A stretch of 64,000 nt of DNA from Apus apus (Eukaryota > Chordata > Aves > Apodiformes > Apodidae): contig NC_067299.1 in the NCBI RefSeq assembly GCF_020740795.1, forward strand, positions 5,688,001 to 5,752,000, written 5' to 3'. The position numbers and the translations under genes are program-made. The notes below the pieces were generated by a model, which worked only from the letters and a program-made list of their open reading frames with translations, was not told the origin of the DNA and did not search any database. Shown here piece by piece: positions 21,961-35,900 of the stretch. Within the stretch, counting starts at the first letter, position 1. Each line of letters opens with the position of its first letter.

Positions 21961-24900
21961 AGTGCCTGCTCGAATTCCTGTCAGGTGGGGGCCGTGAAAC
22001 CTAAACCACCTCCTTTTGGAGACAAACACCGCGGCACTGGAACAGCAGCTTTTCGGCTGCAGTTACAGCAACAGCAGCGCTGCCCTCCTGGCCGGCGCAG
22101 CGCGAAAGAGGAAAAAATCCAAAACACGTGGCAATGCCCCATAGCGAGCTCCTCTGCTCCTCCAACAAACTGGTTCAGCAGCCTTCCGAGAAAAACCAGC
22201 AGGGGCTCGTTAGGGAGTGTGGAGAGAGTGCACCGAGTGAGTGGCACAGGGAGAGCCCACGAGTTTCCAGGCTGTGCCCCCCAACTAGAGCCGATGGAGG
22301 GTGCCAGGGCACAGACCCACCAGCCTCATGCCATGAGCACCCACACCCCCCATCTTGCTGTGCCCCCATTCACCCTGGCTGCTTCCCATGGAGCCGAATG
22401 TGCTTCCAGTGGGGAACCACAGGATGGACCACACATCCCAGCACTGGGTTGGGACCGTGCAGGGACCCAACACACCTTAAACAGAGGAGGAAAGAGCACA
22501 GGAAACTCAGACACGGGGTGAAGCACAAGCTTGGAGCACATGGGGTCCCTGTGTGGTGCAGGAGCTGTTAGGCAATGCCTGCTCCATCGCAGGTTCCCTG
22601 CCAGCCCCGAGCAAGGATCACCTTTTACACCAGAGAAAGCAACCTGGCATCCCTTGACCTTTCTGTACAATCACTAATATCTCATTTCTTTTGCAAAGCC
22701 TGTCTGGAAATTCAATGTTTTGTGAACAGGAATCTGCAGGTGCCAGAACTCCCCAGCCCTTCCCATGACAAGAGATGGGGACACAGCCCTGGGCAGTGCT
22801 GGCTCTGCCAGAACACACTGCAGGCTGGGCTTCCAGGAGAGGTCTGAGGTCCCCACTATAGGGCAGAGCCCCCAGCATGGTTTCCCAGAAACCAGGCAGT
22901 GATGGGTGAGCTGGGATGGGGAGGGAAGCAGCTACAGTGGAAGAGGTGCAAGGAGCAGGGAGCACTTTTGGGGAGGCTGAGCTGCCCAGCCACGTCAGTC
23001 CACCAGTCTTGGCTTCCCTGCCTGGCCACAGAGCCTTTCCCTGGGGCACAGGGAGAGGGGTCAGGGAAGGACACAGAGCATCACCCACCAGCCGGGCTGG
23101 AGGCACACACGCCATGGCTGCACAGCCCCGTGACTCAGCGAGTGAGAGTCTGGTTGAAACTCACTCCACCCTCCCCAGCCCAAACAGCATCTCAGCACCC
23201 CTCTGCACCCCGAGTCTTGCCAGGGGAGCTACTGAAATGCAGCCCATACCACAGGGTCCCAGCACAATGCACCATCCCTGCTCCTCCACTGGTCAATACA
23301 ACAAGGGGATCCCTCAGTGCCACAAACACATAGTGGAACTGCTTCCCGTGACCCTAGAGAGCCCACAGTCTCCTACTGCCCATCAAGAGGGACAGCATAA
23401 GGAAAACTGGCCTTGGGAGATGGTACTTTCCTCCAGGTGGCACAGGCAGCTCAGCAAGCAGGCAGGAATGACAGGGCAAGACTTGATGATTGCCCCAGCA
23501 GTGACTAAGCCTCTGCACTAAGTGGCTCCCCGCAGCCAAATGTGGCCTGGTGAAACACACCTGGGCTACCAAAATCCTTCCCACTGCACCCGCCAGCCCT
23601 GTGAATCAGAGCACCCTGTGCATTTGTAATGGGTCACATGTCCTCACAGCCCACTGCACCCCAGCCACCTCCCAGGAGCCCCTACACCAAAATCTGCCCC
23701 TGCCCAGAGAACTCAGCCCACGGAGATGGGCTACGCTCTCCACTCTTTGTGTCACTGGAAAGCAAATTGAAAAATCCTGCTGTGTTTTGACCCTTTGCCT
23801 CCCCTGAGAGGCCTCCAGTGACCCATGTTCGACCACTTAAATTGCACAGAGTGACCTAAAGCCCAGGTTTTGTTTCCCCCATTAACAAGCCACAGCCTGA
23901 GCGCCTGCTCAGGGATCTCTGCTCTGCGCTGTCATCTCACATTGAACAAGAGGTGGTCGATGGCTCCGCAGCTGGATTTATCCCTGGGAGATCACTCACT
24001 GCCTCCCCTGGGTCCCTGCTGCCATCAAGCAGGCAAGGAGAAGGCAGGGCCCAAAAGCCACACCACTGCTCTTGTAAACACCGTAAAGGTGCTGGGACCA
24101 GAACGGTCAGTGCCTGTTGCTCCATGGTTTGTCCACCCTGGGATGCAGGTGTCCCTGGACCCAGGAGGTCCCACATCCCAGGGCTTTCTACATCACACAA
24201 GAACCTTTTTTTGCATCACGCCCGTGCAGGCAGCCAAAGGCGGGGAAGAGTAAACTCTGGCGTAGCCATGGAAACTGGAGAGGATGGATGGAGGCAGATC
24301 CCTGCACGCTTGTGCCACAGCACGAGGAAAGCAGCTGCCTGCTCCCTGCTCGGCCAGAGTGACCCTGCGGCTTCTGATCACAGAGCGTGGCAGGAAAACA
24401 CCCCAGTGATTAAGCTAATAGCCCTAATGACCAGCTGATGGACTGCGGGCCAGACGCACCCTTCGGGAATGTGCCCAGGACTGCACCTTGCCCTGCTCAC
24501 CCTGGCATGCCAGGCACGGCCAGGGCATGTCTACCAGGCTGGGCTGTAGTGAGGTAGGTTTGAGCCCCTCCAGCACCATCATTGAGAGGGTCTGGTCTTA
24601 CTTCAAGCATCTTTGCTCCATTATGGTCTTTGTACCTCTTCCAGGAGATGCACAGGTTCCTATAGGAAGGTGGGGAAACCTGCCCACAATGTGATGTTGC
24701 CTGGCACAACCTGGGCAGGAGCTGATGGGAGACCAGGCTGCCTTCCTGTGGCATCGGCTCCTGCTGAGGCACAGCTGGCCTCCCGCACCAGGGAGGAGGG
24801 TGAGAAGGTGTCTGAGAAAGCTCTTGCTGCCTGCCACCTCCTCTGTGCTCAAGAACAAACCCTCTCGGGCCCATTTGCACCTCCATTTGGATCAAAATGG

Positions 24901-25970
24901 CTCTTGGCAGGAGGGGTGGGGACACCAGCCTTTCTGCAGCTCACAGCCACCCACAAGTGAATCCTTTACCAGGGAGGACCTGACATTTCCTTTTCCCTCC
25001 AGTACCCACTGCATTTGCTGCATCCTTGGGTGAAAGACTTCCCAAGTTTCCCTCCTTGCATTCTCAAACCCATGCTAAAAACACATAAAGCTCCTGGCAG
25101 GGTGAAGGTTAAACACACAAGTTACACCAGCATTAAAAACATCCGTGCAGGGTAGTTAAGAACCACCCAGGATGAGGGACTGGGGCTGTGCAAGAGCCTA
25201 TTTCTCATTTACTGACAGTCAAATAGGGGCTGAAATGAAGGGTTTAGGTTCTTGGGGAGGAAACCCCACAGGTTGCTGAGGCTGCCACATCAAACCCCAT
25301 CCTGCTGTCTGTAGCTGACACCACCCCAGGTAGCACTGCAAGGGCTCTGAACCCCCAGCCAAGGACACGGTCCCTGGACCCCAGCTCCTGAGGAGACACT
25401 CCCGAGGTTCATCTGTTTCTTAGCTTCTCAATAGATGTGAAACCACTCAGGGGCTCATCTCTGCCCTCTGAGATGGTGCAGCCCCAAGGAAAGCAGCAGA
25501 GGAAGAGCAGAGCTCGTTGCAACTCAGAGGCAAAGCAAACCTTGAGCTTGCAGAGCCGAAATCCTTACATTTTCTTTTTTTTTTGGCCTTTTGAGGTTTT
25601 CTTAATTTGTCTATTTTTGTTCCTTGCCCACCTCCGCGCTGAGTGTGACGAGAGCCTTCGCTGGAGAGGCAGGGTTTTAAGGAAGAGCTCTGGCTGTTAT
25701 AAAGCAGCGAAGCTCTCCGAAAAACAGCCTCTGGAGCAATAAACAGATTTGGTGCTGAGGGCTGTGAGGGATGGCTCCATCTGGGCTGCTGAGTCATGAA
25801 ACCTGCTGAAGGGAGATACGAGCCAGAGGGCTTGGGGCAGGGGAAGCTTTCTATCACGGATTTTTGCTATTTCAGTCTGAACGTGGGACAACAAAATCAG
25901 AAACCGAACAAAAGCGAGCTGGGGTGGCAACGCTCCGCTCCAGCAGGCAGGGGGTTAAAGCGGAGGCTGC

Positions 25971-25995
25971 CCTCCTCCTCCTCCTCCTCCTCCTC
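25971..25995. repeat. (CCT)n microsatellite
   Basis: About eight CCT units in an interval upstream of the DUSP14 promoter. They create the poly-leucine and poly-glutamate runs seen in spurious frames. Confidence 0.9.
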
Positions 25996-26419
25996 TCCCC
26001 AGGGCCAGGCAGCCGTGTCCCATCCCTGCCATGGTGGGAGGTGGGTGGCAGCAGATCCTTCCACCTTAGCCCGACTGTTTCCAGCCGAAGCCAAACTCTT
26101 CCCTTTGCCGTGTGGATCCTCCTGCCTTTGCCATCCCTCCATGGGGACCCCAGCCCACGCTGCCACCGGACCCGCCTGGTCCCCAGCACGGCACCCGTGA
26201 GGAGCCATGAGAGAGAGAGGGGTCCCCCAGGCCACCTCCCTTCTGCTGGGGATCGAGGATGTCCCGAGTCCACAAAAGAACAGGCTTGTCTCTCTCTCCT
26301 AGCGCTGTCCCCCTCCCCACTGGGCACACATCCAGTCCCCAGAGAAACTCTGGCACCTCCCCACCACCGAAGGGTCCCTACACACTCTGGTCGGGTCCCC
26401 GTGGGGACATGACATGTCC

Positions 26420-26600
26420 CATGCGTAACAGGGACCCCGTCATGCCCTTTCATAGCCCTTACCACATCCCCATCCCCCCAGGGACCCTCTCAATGTCGTT
26501 ACAGGAACCCCCACTTGTCCCCAGCCCCACAGGGACCCCTCCAAGCCCCCCCACACGTGGTCACACCCCCACAGGGACCCTGCCACGTCACACAGGGCCA
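26420..26600. repeat. degenerate C-rich minisatellite-like tract
   Basis: The motif (a)cagggaccc, or a one-base variant, recurs at about 26429, 26479, 26500, 26529 and 26570 with irregular 20-50 nt spacing and C-rich filler. It lies directly upstream of the CpG island. Confidence 0.45.
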
Positions 26601-26865
26601 CTTGGCGAGAGGGCTGGGGCCGAGGGAAGCGCAGCCGCACGCCCCCCGCCCGCGGGACCCCGACTCCCGCCGTCCCCGACCCCCGTCCCCTTCGGGCAGC
26701 GGCGCCTTTAAGGCTGGGCCGGGCGCCAACAGCCTCCGCCCGGGGGCAGAGCCGGGCGGGCCGGGCCCCGCCGTAGCTTGGTAACCGCGGCTCGGCGGGC
26801 GGAGGGCGGCCCCGACAGCGCCGCGGTCAGGTGGCAGCCCCGGAGACGGAGCCCGGCTGCCTCCC

Positions 26866-26873
26866 GATAAAAG
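26866..26873 (+). promoter_or_regulatory. TATA-like element GATAAAAG
   Basis: It stands out as an AT island in very GC-rich sequence. It would place initiation near 26,895-26,900, leaving a first exon of only about 30 nt. This is inference from spacing; CpG-island promoters usually have dispersed starts. Confidence 0.4.
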
Positions 26874-26896
26874 TCCTGCCCCGCCGCCGCCCGCCG

Positions 26897-26927
26897 GGGA
26901 GCGCGGAGCTGCCACCGAGGAGCCATG
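26897..26927 (+). other. DUSP14: DUSP14 exon 1, 5' non-coding (start approximate)
   Basis: The donor is atg|gtaaga at 26,928. The exon ends exactly with an ATG in good context (G at -3), so this ATG begins an upstream ORF after splicing. The 5' boundary is only inferred from the TATA-like element. Confidence 0.5.
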
Positions 26928-29900
26928 GTAAGAGCGGGGCCGGGGGGGCTGGCGGGACCGGGCCTCGGCCGGGGAGGGATCGCGGGGCCGGCGGCCAGCG
27001 CTGCTGGGGGCACCGGGGGCTGCCGGTTCTCCATGTGAACGCTGCTTCGGCGTTATTTACAGCTCGCCCTGGTCAGTGTGTCTTAAAGTGCCCTCCCCGG
27101 CAGGCAGGGCAGCTCCGGCTCGGGGACGCACCACCGGCTTCCCCCCGCCTCTCAGCGCGGCCTCGGAGCTGCCCGTCCCGGCGGGGCTGAGGAGCTGCCC
27201 GGTGCTCTCGGGCTGTGCCGTTGGGGACCCGTCAGTCCCCGGCGGCCTTGGGTCCGGCCGCCCGCGCCATGGCCACTGCCAGGGGCAGGACGAGCCCCCG
27301 TGTCCGGACACGGAGCTGCCCGCGGTGGGACGGTGCAGACCCACCTGCCCAAAAGAACAGGGACGAGGCAAAAACCTGGTGGCGGGTGGTTAAACCCTCA
27401 GCACGGCTGGTGGGAGGCACTTCAGATTCACACCAGCACGGCTCAGCGTGGAGGGACGGGTGTTTCCTTGACGTGGAAACAAGCCCCAGCCCACGCCGTG
27501 GTGCCGGAGTGGAGCACGGATCCCTGGATCCTGCCACCCCAGGCACCCCTGGCTCGCCGGGCAGCCCGGTGCTGCCAAACCCTGGCACGTACCGGTGGCC
27601 ATCCGGCCTCAAAACCAGACCGGTTGTGTGTCTGTGGCCCTTGACTCAGCTCTGGAGGAGCTGCTTTGGGCAACACTAGTGATCAATGAGCAGCATTTGG
27701 CTGTAGGGAGATTGGGAAGGATTATAACCTGTTCGACTGGGCAGCAAATGAGTCTTTTATTCTGGAGCTCTGAGTATTGACAGATGTCCTAATATCATGT
27801 TGCAAGTTCAGTTTATCCCTAACGCCACTGCCACAGGAATGGTGGAGGGATTAGCACTGACAAAACACTGTTTTGCTTTATGATACATGGGATCAGCTGT
27901 CCCTGCTCTGGCAGGGAGCAGATTCCTCCCCCAGGCTTCTCCATCCTCCTCCATGCATGCCACCTGGCCAGGGGCTGGGACACTCTGATTCCCAAGTCCC
28001 GAGTTGGGCGTGCATGCCAGTCCCCACCGGCAGGGATCTGCTGCCATGACTTGGCTAGTGCGACCCTGGTGAACATCAGGAGGGGAGCAGTAATGCAGCA
28101 GGTTTTAATCAATTTATGCCTAGAAGGTGTGAACGTGCAGCTCTGCCTGTCCTTCCTGCTCCTGAGGGCTCGCCTGGCTCCTGGACGGGGCTTGCACATT
28201 CCGTCCTTCCTCCAGAAAGGCAGGTGAAATCCTACGGATTTCATCCAAGCCCTTGCTGCTCTGCAGGGCTCTTCAGGCTCTGGTACCAAGTCCTTGTCGA
28301 TCAGGGCAACACTGAAATTGACATGGCTTCATTCAGCACCTGATCCCAGCTGGAATCTCAGAGCTGGAAAGGCAGAGAGCTCATGCTGCTCTAGTGCTAA
28401 AAGTGTACAGGGTGTGGGGAAAAATCCTCTGTCTAAACCAGACATTACAAGTGGGAAGAAAGATGCAGAGGCCTATGAGAAAGTCTCCGAGAGCTCTGTT
28501 ATGAGAGTCAGTACCAGCTTTGTCCCAGGGAACTGGCCATGTGGCACATCTGGGCATCCAGGTAGAAGTCAGGAATGAGGAGAGGGGGAAAGGCAAGGCA
28601 GTGGGTACCAGAAACAGCTTTGCTTCCCTTCACCACACACTGGCCCCAGAGGAGCCATCTACATTAGGTTGTTCACCAGCACAGTGAGGAAGCCTTCCAG
28701 GCTTCCTGCCACCACTGCAGGACCTTCCTTCCAGAGTGGGTTTCCTTAGAAGGTGGGGTCAATGCCTCAAACCCAGTACAGGAACTTCTCCCATCCCCAC
28801 TCCGGATACACAGCCCTTGCCACATGAACACTGATTTTGCTTTAAAAAAAAACAACAACACCAAGCAACCATAAAGAAAACATCTAGCAAAGAGGGCTCC
28901 AATACTTGGAAATAGCTGAGGAACCTCTAAGCAGCAGCCCCAGTGGCTGCTTGGAAAGAAAGCCTTAAACTGGAAGGCAAACATGCTGCCCACCCTTCCT
29001 GTGGCACCATGGGGCTGGGGTGGCTGCCCTATTGGTGGTGCCTGCAGAGCACTCCCTGGTGCCAGCACACAGCTCACAGGCTGGTCTCAGACAGCTATTC
29101 CCACTCTTAAAAAAAAACACAAATGTTAAAAATTTAGGCTTTAGCTTCCCAGCAGAAAGGCTCAACAGGTGCCACTCCAGCCCTGCAGTTTGGGATACCT
29201 GGACTGATGAGACTTAATTTTCCTCTTTGTCACCGGCATGGAGGGTGGCTGTGGGTCCCTTCCCCTTGCAGGGAGGCTGAGCAGCAGCTCATGGGGGCAG
29301 GGGTTCTGGTTCACAAAGGAAATCTGAATTTGCACCCTGTCCCTGCTGCTGAGCAAAAGACCATTTCCCCAAGCCTTGAGCAGACAGAGCTACGTACCAG
29401 GAGGCGAGGGGTGCTGGCCCTGAGCTGCTTACCAGGGAAGCATTTGCTACTGCATGTAAACTTGATTTCCAACTAATTGATTAAAATTGGCCTCCCTTCC
29501 TGTTACCCTAAGCAACCCCATCGATGTGCTCAGAAAGTGACCTCATTCCTTACAGCTGCTGCGGATGGCTGGGTGCACCAGCCAGCCCATTGCCATCCTG
29601 CTTTCTTGCTTTTACTGCCCCATGCCAAAAGGCTGCCTGGTCTTGGGAAAGCATGGGCAGCCCCTGCCTGCAGGGGGTTCCTTTACCAGGGAGTGCCAGG
29701 CTTAGAGACCCCCTCCAAGAAGTGGGGCTGCATTCAGTGTGTGCACCAGTTGGCAGCACCCCTGGAAAAGGTGCCGGTGAATGCCAGCATGGAAGCACCA
29801 GACAGTTTCCAGGGCACATTGCAGTGAATTTGCAGCTGCCATCGATTTTCTGGGTTCTGAGGAGAGCTGGCAGGGAGGGCAGAGCCCAGAGGCAGATTAG

Positions 29901-32900
29901 CAAGAGGCACAACCCCTGGCAGCACCCACTGGGGTGAGCCCTGTGGTGCCAGCTGAGCAGCCCTGGTCCTCACAGGGTCACACGTGAGCAAACACACCAG
30001 GTCTGTGTTTTGCTCAACTAATAAGGAAGAGATTGTGTCCCTCCTGTCAGCTGTGACGGTGCAGGGCGCATCCCAGGAAAAACAAGGCTCCATCTTGCAG
30101 CACCCAGGAGCAGATCTGCTCCCTGAGCATACCCCAGCTCCTCTCCATCCATGTTCCCCCAGGATCACACACACACTCGGACACAAGGAGTAGGGAATGG
30201 AGCAGGAGAGCTTTCCTTAGCTCCTCCTGCAAGCCAGATCCCGTCAGCTGGCTCTGAAATAAGCTAGAGTGCTTCAGAACAGACAGCATCTCAACTGTGG
30301 GGCCAAAACCAGCCCTTGGTGCTCAGCTGAGTACAGAGCTATCACTGCACACAACTGTAGGGTCCCATTCATGCCTCCTCAGGCTTAATTCTGGGTTTGA
30401 GAGTGTTTCATGCACCCAACCAGAGATTTTAAATAAGGCATGGACGGCCTCACTACTGGCTTGTACTGTGGCCCCACAGGTGAGCCCTGTGCTCCTGCTG
30501 CTCTCGCCAAGCAACTGCCACGCAGAGCATGGCATGTTAGAGCCAGTGGCTCCAAAATAACAGGGACTGCTTTAAGAAGAAAGATGGTTTGTTTTTCTTG
30601 CATAAAATCCTCTTGCTGGTTGCCGGGGGAAGCTCGTCCCCAGAGCAGCTTTATCACTCTGAGTTTATAAATACCAACGTGCTGGAGGTTGCACCCGTGC
30701 CTGCTCCCGTCTTGCTCCGTTCTCGCACGCTGGCTGGGAGCTCTCCCATAGCCAGAGGTTTTGCTGGCAGGATCCAGCTGTCAAGCAGGGAAGAGGCAGC
30801 TCTGCCTGTTCCCACTCCTCAGCGGAGAGGAGGGGGCAGCTGCATGGCAGGGAGAGTGTAACGTGCCCGTGGGCAGCTCTGCTGCCTCGCCGAGGAAATA
30901 GTGGAAGGAAAAAGCATCTGCAGAACTGCCTGGGAGAGGCAGGCAAGGACACTGGCCAATGGGCCAAGTAGCATCCTTGGATGGATCCTTCTGAAAACCC
31001 TCGCACCCATTTTTTGTGTTCTTTTGATGCTGAGAGACTTGGAAATCAGGGAGCCAGGCTTTGGCTTGCAGTGCGAGGAGGGATGAAGGGGCTGGCAGAG
31101 CACTGCTGGGCATTCAGGAGCTCATCAGCTGGGCATGGTGGGCCAATGTACAGCCCACTGTCAGCTGTGCCCCGGTGGTCTGCCAAGGCTTGCTATGCTG
31201 CCCCCTGCATTTTGCAATTGCTTATTAACCCCTCCTAAGTTTGCTCAGCATAGTAACCTCAGTAGCCTGGTCACAGAGCGAGGCTCGGTGGCATGAGGTG
31301 CCTGCAGCCAAGCAGGGAGTGTCTGCCGGAGCCAGGAGGCTGCTGCTGGGCTGCAGGAGGCAGCAGGGGAGGCTTGCAGAGCCCCAGCCTTGCCCAGAGC
31401 AGCAGGCATGCTGCTGGTGTCCATGGAAAGGAGAGGGGCCATGACACAGGAGCATCTGCTGTCACCCATGCAGAGGCAGCGTCACAGCAAGCTGAGACAG
31501 GTATTGAGGGTTCATCAGCCCTGCAGCCTGGGAGCTGGCTTGGGTCATGGGAGCAGCCCGAATTCCAGGAGTGTGGAGGAGGCAGCACCACACCAGGGGA
31601 AACGAGACTTTGTGCTTATGGACTAAACGTGTTTGAGCCGGGTCCTTGAGCGAGGATAAGCAGAGGTTGTTTTGCAGCCATACCCTGCCGGTTTCTCACA
31701 CAGAGGGGGGAGCCGCGCCTGAAACGTGCCACGGAACCTTTGGGAAAGCACCCGTGTGTGCAGGAGACCTGGCTGTGCCGTGAGCTGCACAAGCAGCCAG
31801 GCCTGCTCGGAGCTTCAGGTAGACAGATTATCATCTTGATTTACCATCTGACAGTTTCCATCCTGTGCTCGCCCGAGAGGGTAACGCAGGCTGCGAGCAG
31901 GAATCAATCAGGGTTCGGTCACAGCCCGAATCACCCTCCATCCCCTCGTGCTCCCCCTTCCTTCTTTTCTGCTTCAAAGCCCAACTGCTCATCCCTTCTG
32001 TCACGAGGATGTGCCGATGGCTCTGAACCACGCGCCCAAGAGCAGTCAGTCCCAGCTTCAGGAGCACATCCACAACAACCAAAAGCAGGAAAGCAAAGAC
32101 TTCCATGGAGCAAAGAGAGAGCTGCCATGAGGCCCGGGAGAGGCAGCCCTGCTGGTGGCCTCAAGCCCACTTGAAACTCCCCTGGTCTCAGGACAGGCAA
32201 GACCTGACCCTGAGAACAGCTGCAGTTTGTGATCTCTGCTGAAATTTATTTTAAATGCTGTTCTCTACAACCATTTCTGAAGCAATTTACTGTTCAGCCT
32301 GGTTAGGAAAAGCCCTGAGCAGGCTCGTTCATTCAGCACCTGCAGTATTGACTCTTCTTTTTACTGCAGCATTAGAGAGCATTTGTCATCCCTAAAATGA
32401 ATAACATTTCCTCTCCTGGGAAGGGGGAGAAGGCTTGCTTCAGTACTGACATTTCACACACCCAGCCCACAAACCTGCTTCGAATCCCAGATGATGCACT
32501 GGGAATAAAACCAGGGGCTTTGGTGTCTTTGCTCTGTCAGCAGGGCGGAGCTCCCGACTCACCTGGTCCTCTCCACACACTAAATTTGCCAGGTACCTCT
32601 TGTGCCCTGCCCTCCACACCCTCTTGGATGCCCTGAGCAGCCACAGCCCTCCTAGAGCAGAGGGAAAGCCAGAGACACCCAGTGGGCAACCAAAGAGCCA
32701 GAGCAGGACCAGCCATCCCTCCCCACTCCAGGAGCTGGCTACCAAAGTCCCACCACTTCCAAGTTTCCTGTGATTCAGGGGAAAAAAAAAGCCTGGGAGA
32801 GGCTCTCACCTCTGCCAGGTGCCAGCTACATTGCCACCTTAGTGACATACTGTCCAACGCCAACTGCAGGTCTTACTCAAGTCCCTCATGAACAAGTCAC

Positions 32901-35900
32901 AGCCTGTGCTCTCAAGCCAGAGGAGCCCTTAAAAAAATAATATCAAACCCGAAATCAGAGCCAACCACCCAGCAGCACCGGAATAAGAAACCAGAAGCTC
33001 AGACTTGCCAACTCCTTGTCTACAGACTGACAAGCAAGGCTCTGTCCTCCTGTCCTAAAGATCATAGTGTAATTAACTAATATTTGCCTGTTTGCCTCAG
33101 CCTTCTGAGCATTCAGAGGTATTTTTAAGCCTTTCTTAGGAGGTCCAGGAACATTTTCCTATGGGAATTTCAGCCTTTGGTAGCAGGACTGCATTCTCGG
33201 GAACAAAAGCAAGAGAAACAAACTCCACGTATCACAAGATTTGGAAGAACAGAGCCCAAAACATTGCCACAACCTTTCTGAGGGACTAGACCACCTGATA
33301 CACAAACCATTATTGTTGGGTTGCTCTTTAAAACCCTCCAGCCTAGAGGCTGATGCCAGGAAAATCAAGCCCAGATGGGACATGACCCAGTGTCAAACTG
33401 GTCAGCCCTACAAAGTTACACGTCACTAGCCTTCATGGGAGCAGGCAAAGCTCCTGTCCCTTCTCTCAAAAGACATGACTGCAGATGAACCACACAACTT
33501 AGCCTCAAGGTACAGCAGAAACACACAGTGCCCGACACAAGCCAGCCAGGCTTACCTGAGCAGCGTGGTGGGTCTGTAGAGAAGCTGGTGGATGCTGGAG
33601 AAGTGCCCTTCGCTGTGAACTCACACCCAGGGACAGCGCTGGCTAGGAACTGTGTGAAGACCTGGAAGCTTTGAAGACCAGAATAATCTCTAAGCTGTAA
33701 TTACCCTCTCACTTCCCCCACCTCTAATTATGCAGATGAGAGAAATAGCAGAACCCACCAATCTGTCAAGGAGAGAGGAGGCTGCAGTGATCCCACTCCT
33801 GTGTTGCCAGGACCAGGGACCACCAAGACACCCTGCCAACCTAGGGGTCCCAGCTCTCCCCATCAGCATAAGCATGTGGCTGTAGCTGGTCTCTGTGCAA
33901 GGGGAAGACCAAGACAGAATCTAGAAAAGGGTTTGTTGTGGGTCAGGGCTGTTACAAGATTAATTAATCAATTAACTGGGGTCAGCTCAGCGAGTGAGAA
34001 TGCGGTGGCAGGCACACCTGGTTGCTGCCAGCCCAGCACCAGCTGCAAAGGGAATTTCAGGCCTTTGCAGGAAATCATGGCCACATCCCATCTCCTCTGG
34101 AAGGTGGCTTTTGCTGCTCTAGTGGTGACAGCCGCAGTTCCAAACCCTTGGCATAACAGCCTGTGCTGGGGAGCACCCGTGGCCCCTTCACAGTGTGACA
34201 ATCCATGACCAGCCACCTGAGACAGGCTCCAGCACCCTGGGGACACTGACTTCAGGCTTGTGAGACCACCTTAGCCTGCACAACTGCTTGGAAATTCCAA
34301 CCAAGAAGAAACAGGAGGAGACGTGGGTTGTTTTTTTTCACGTGAGGTGGTGCAGAGTGGCTGTATCCATGTGGCTCTCCCCAACTCCGTGCAGAGGCTG
34401 AATGTGGTGGAGCTGGACCTGCACCCAGCACCTCTCCCTGTGCCCTGTTTGCCACAGTACTGGCCTGTTCTGCCACTGTCCCTCACAGGCACCACCGGTG
34501 GCACAGCCAGGGCTGGGCTGTGTCCATGCTTTGTTTGATCTCCAGCAGTTTTTATCTTTTTTTTTTTGCATACAGCAATGGCTGGGAAGAGGCTTTTCAC
34601 TCTTTTCCTCTCTCTCTGCCCCAGCAGAGAACTAGTGTACGAAGAGCAAGTGTTGAATTACAGCAGGGCCGTGGCAGGGCGAAGCTGGTGTGCTGAGAAA
34701 GGCAAATGGAGTTTCACGGGAGTGGAGCAGCAGACCTGAGGCGAGCCTTTGTCGCGGGCTGCTGGGGCCAGGCGGGAGGGTGACGCCGGGGTGCAGCTCT
34801 CCGGGCAGACAAGGCCTCTCACACTTGCAGGCCCGGTGGCTGCTCCTGCCATCCCAGCCAGACGAGGCCCCCTTTCATTCTCAGGCTCCCTGTGAGCCAG
34901 CAGCTGCTCAGCCTGGTACGTGTGGGCAGGAGGACAGAGGCGTTGTCACATGCCTGAGCCAGCATGTCGCAGTCGGTGGCATCCCAGGCAGCTCCTGCTG
35001 CCAGACGCGGGCAGGGACTGGCGCCTGCCCCTCTCCCTTCGCGCCTTTCCCCCAGCATCTGCTCCTGCCGGGCAGCATCCCGGGCTACCAGGCACTCGGT
35101 GGATGGAGCACAGCAGCCTTATCTCTCACTTACATAATGAACTTCCCTCCGGAACATTAACTCCTTCTGGGCCAGGGCCGTTTCCGTGCGAGCAGCCGCT
35201 CAGCGTCCTGCCTGGTGTCCGCCATTTGCAGCCTGAGGGCCGCGGCCTGTAGCTGGGCCACGGGACGCTGGGCACCCGCCTGCCTGCCCCGCTGGGCCAC
35301 AAGTGCACCCCGTTCCCCGACAGCAAGGGAAGGAGGGGCAGAGGGATGCCTGCCTGTCGCTGCTCCCCTCTTCCTGGGCGAGCAGCTTGGCCCGTGGCAG
35401 GAGGCCAAGGCCTCCATGCCGTGCCCCCCGGGCCCTTCACTGCCAGCCCGGCAGTGTTTGCAGAGCGAGCCCAGCCTGTCACATGCAAATGTCCAGATAA
35501 GTTGCTGCCTGCAAACAGGAACCACTTTATGGAAAGCAGCAAAGCCCTTCCCAAATCACCTCAGGGAATTTTCTGAGGCCACCTGGGGAGCAGCCAGACC
35601 CCAGGTGCAGCTGCCAAACTGTGGGGATGGTGAGTGTGCCCACCCGAGCAGCGCGTCAGGGCCCCTCTGGGGCAGGAACTGGGGTGCCCCGGTCTGTGGG
35701 GCTGGGATTCCAGCCCCTCGCTGCCAGGAGACAGCTGATGGATGAGCTGCAGGGAAGCAGGAGGGTGAGGCAGGGTCTGCCTTGCTCCGAGCTGGGGCTA
35801 CTCAGCTCTCCTGTGGTCTGGCAGCCTTTCCCAGCAGGCAACTGCTTCACCTGCGCTCTGGGGACTTGAGTTATTTCTGGATAAATAAAAGAATGGGATC

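Larger units (their letters stand above)
18896..26589. other. TADA2A-DUSP14 intergenic interval
   Basis: About 7.7 kb without a recognised gene. The right half is GC-rich, which opens many long but overlapping frames on both strands. None resembles a known protein or has matching splice structure. It contains a candidate regulatory block (21,480-21,960), a CCT microsatellite (25,971) and a degenerate repeat (26,420-26,600). Confidence 0.7.
26590..27320. promoter_or_regulatory. DUSP14: CpG-island promoter of DUSP14
   Basis: Dense CpG and repeated GC-boxes (gggcgg-type, for example near 26,800) surround a short exon with a clean donor at 26,928. A CRE-like CACGTCA is at about 26,584 and a TATA-like GATAAAAG at 26,866. 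The position, about 11 kb upstream of the coding exon, fits the human gene, whose first exons are non-coding. Confidence 0.75.

Noticed and set aside
20693-27679. Many long overlapping frames on both strands in the GC-rich region
   Set aside because: They overlap one another in several frames, are rich in Pro, Arg, Gly and Ser as expected from base composition, lack splice structure and resemble no family.
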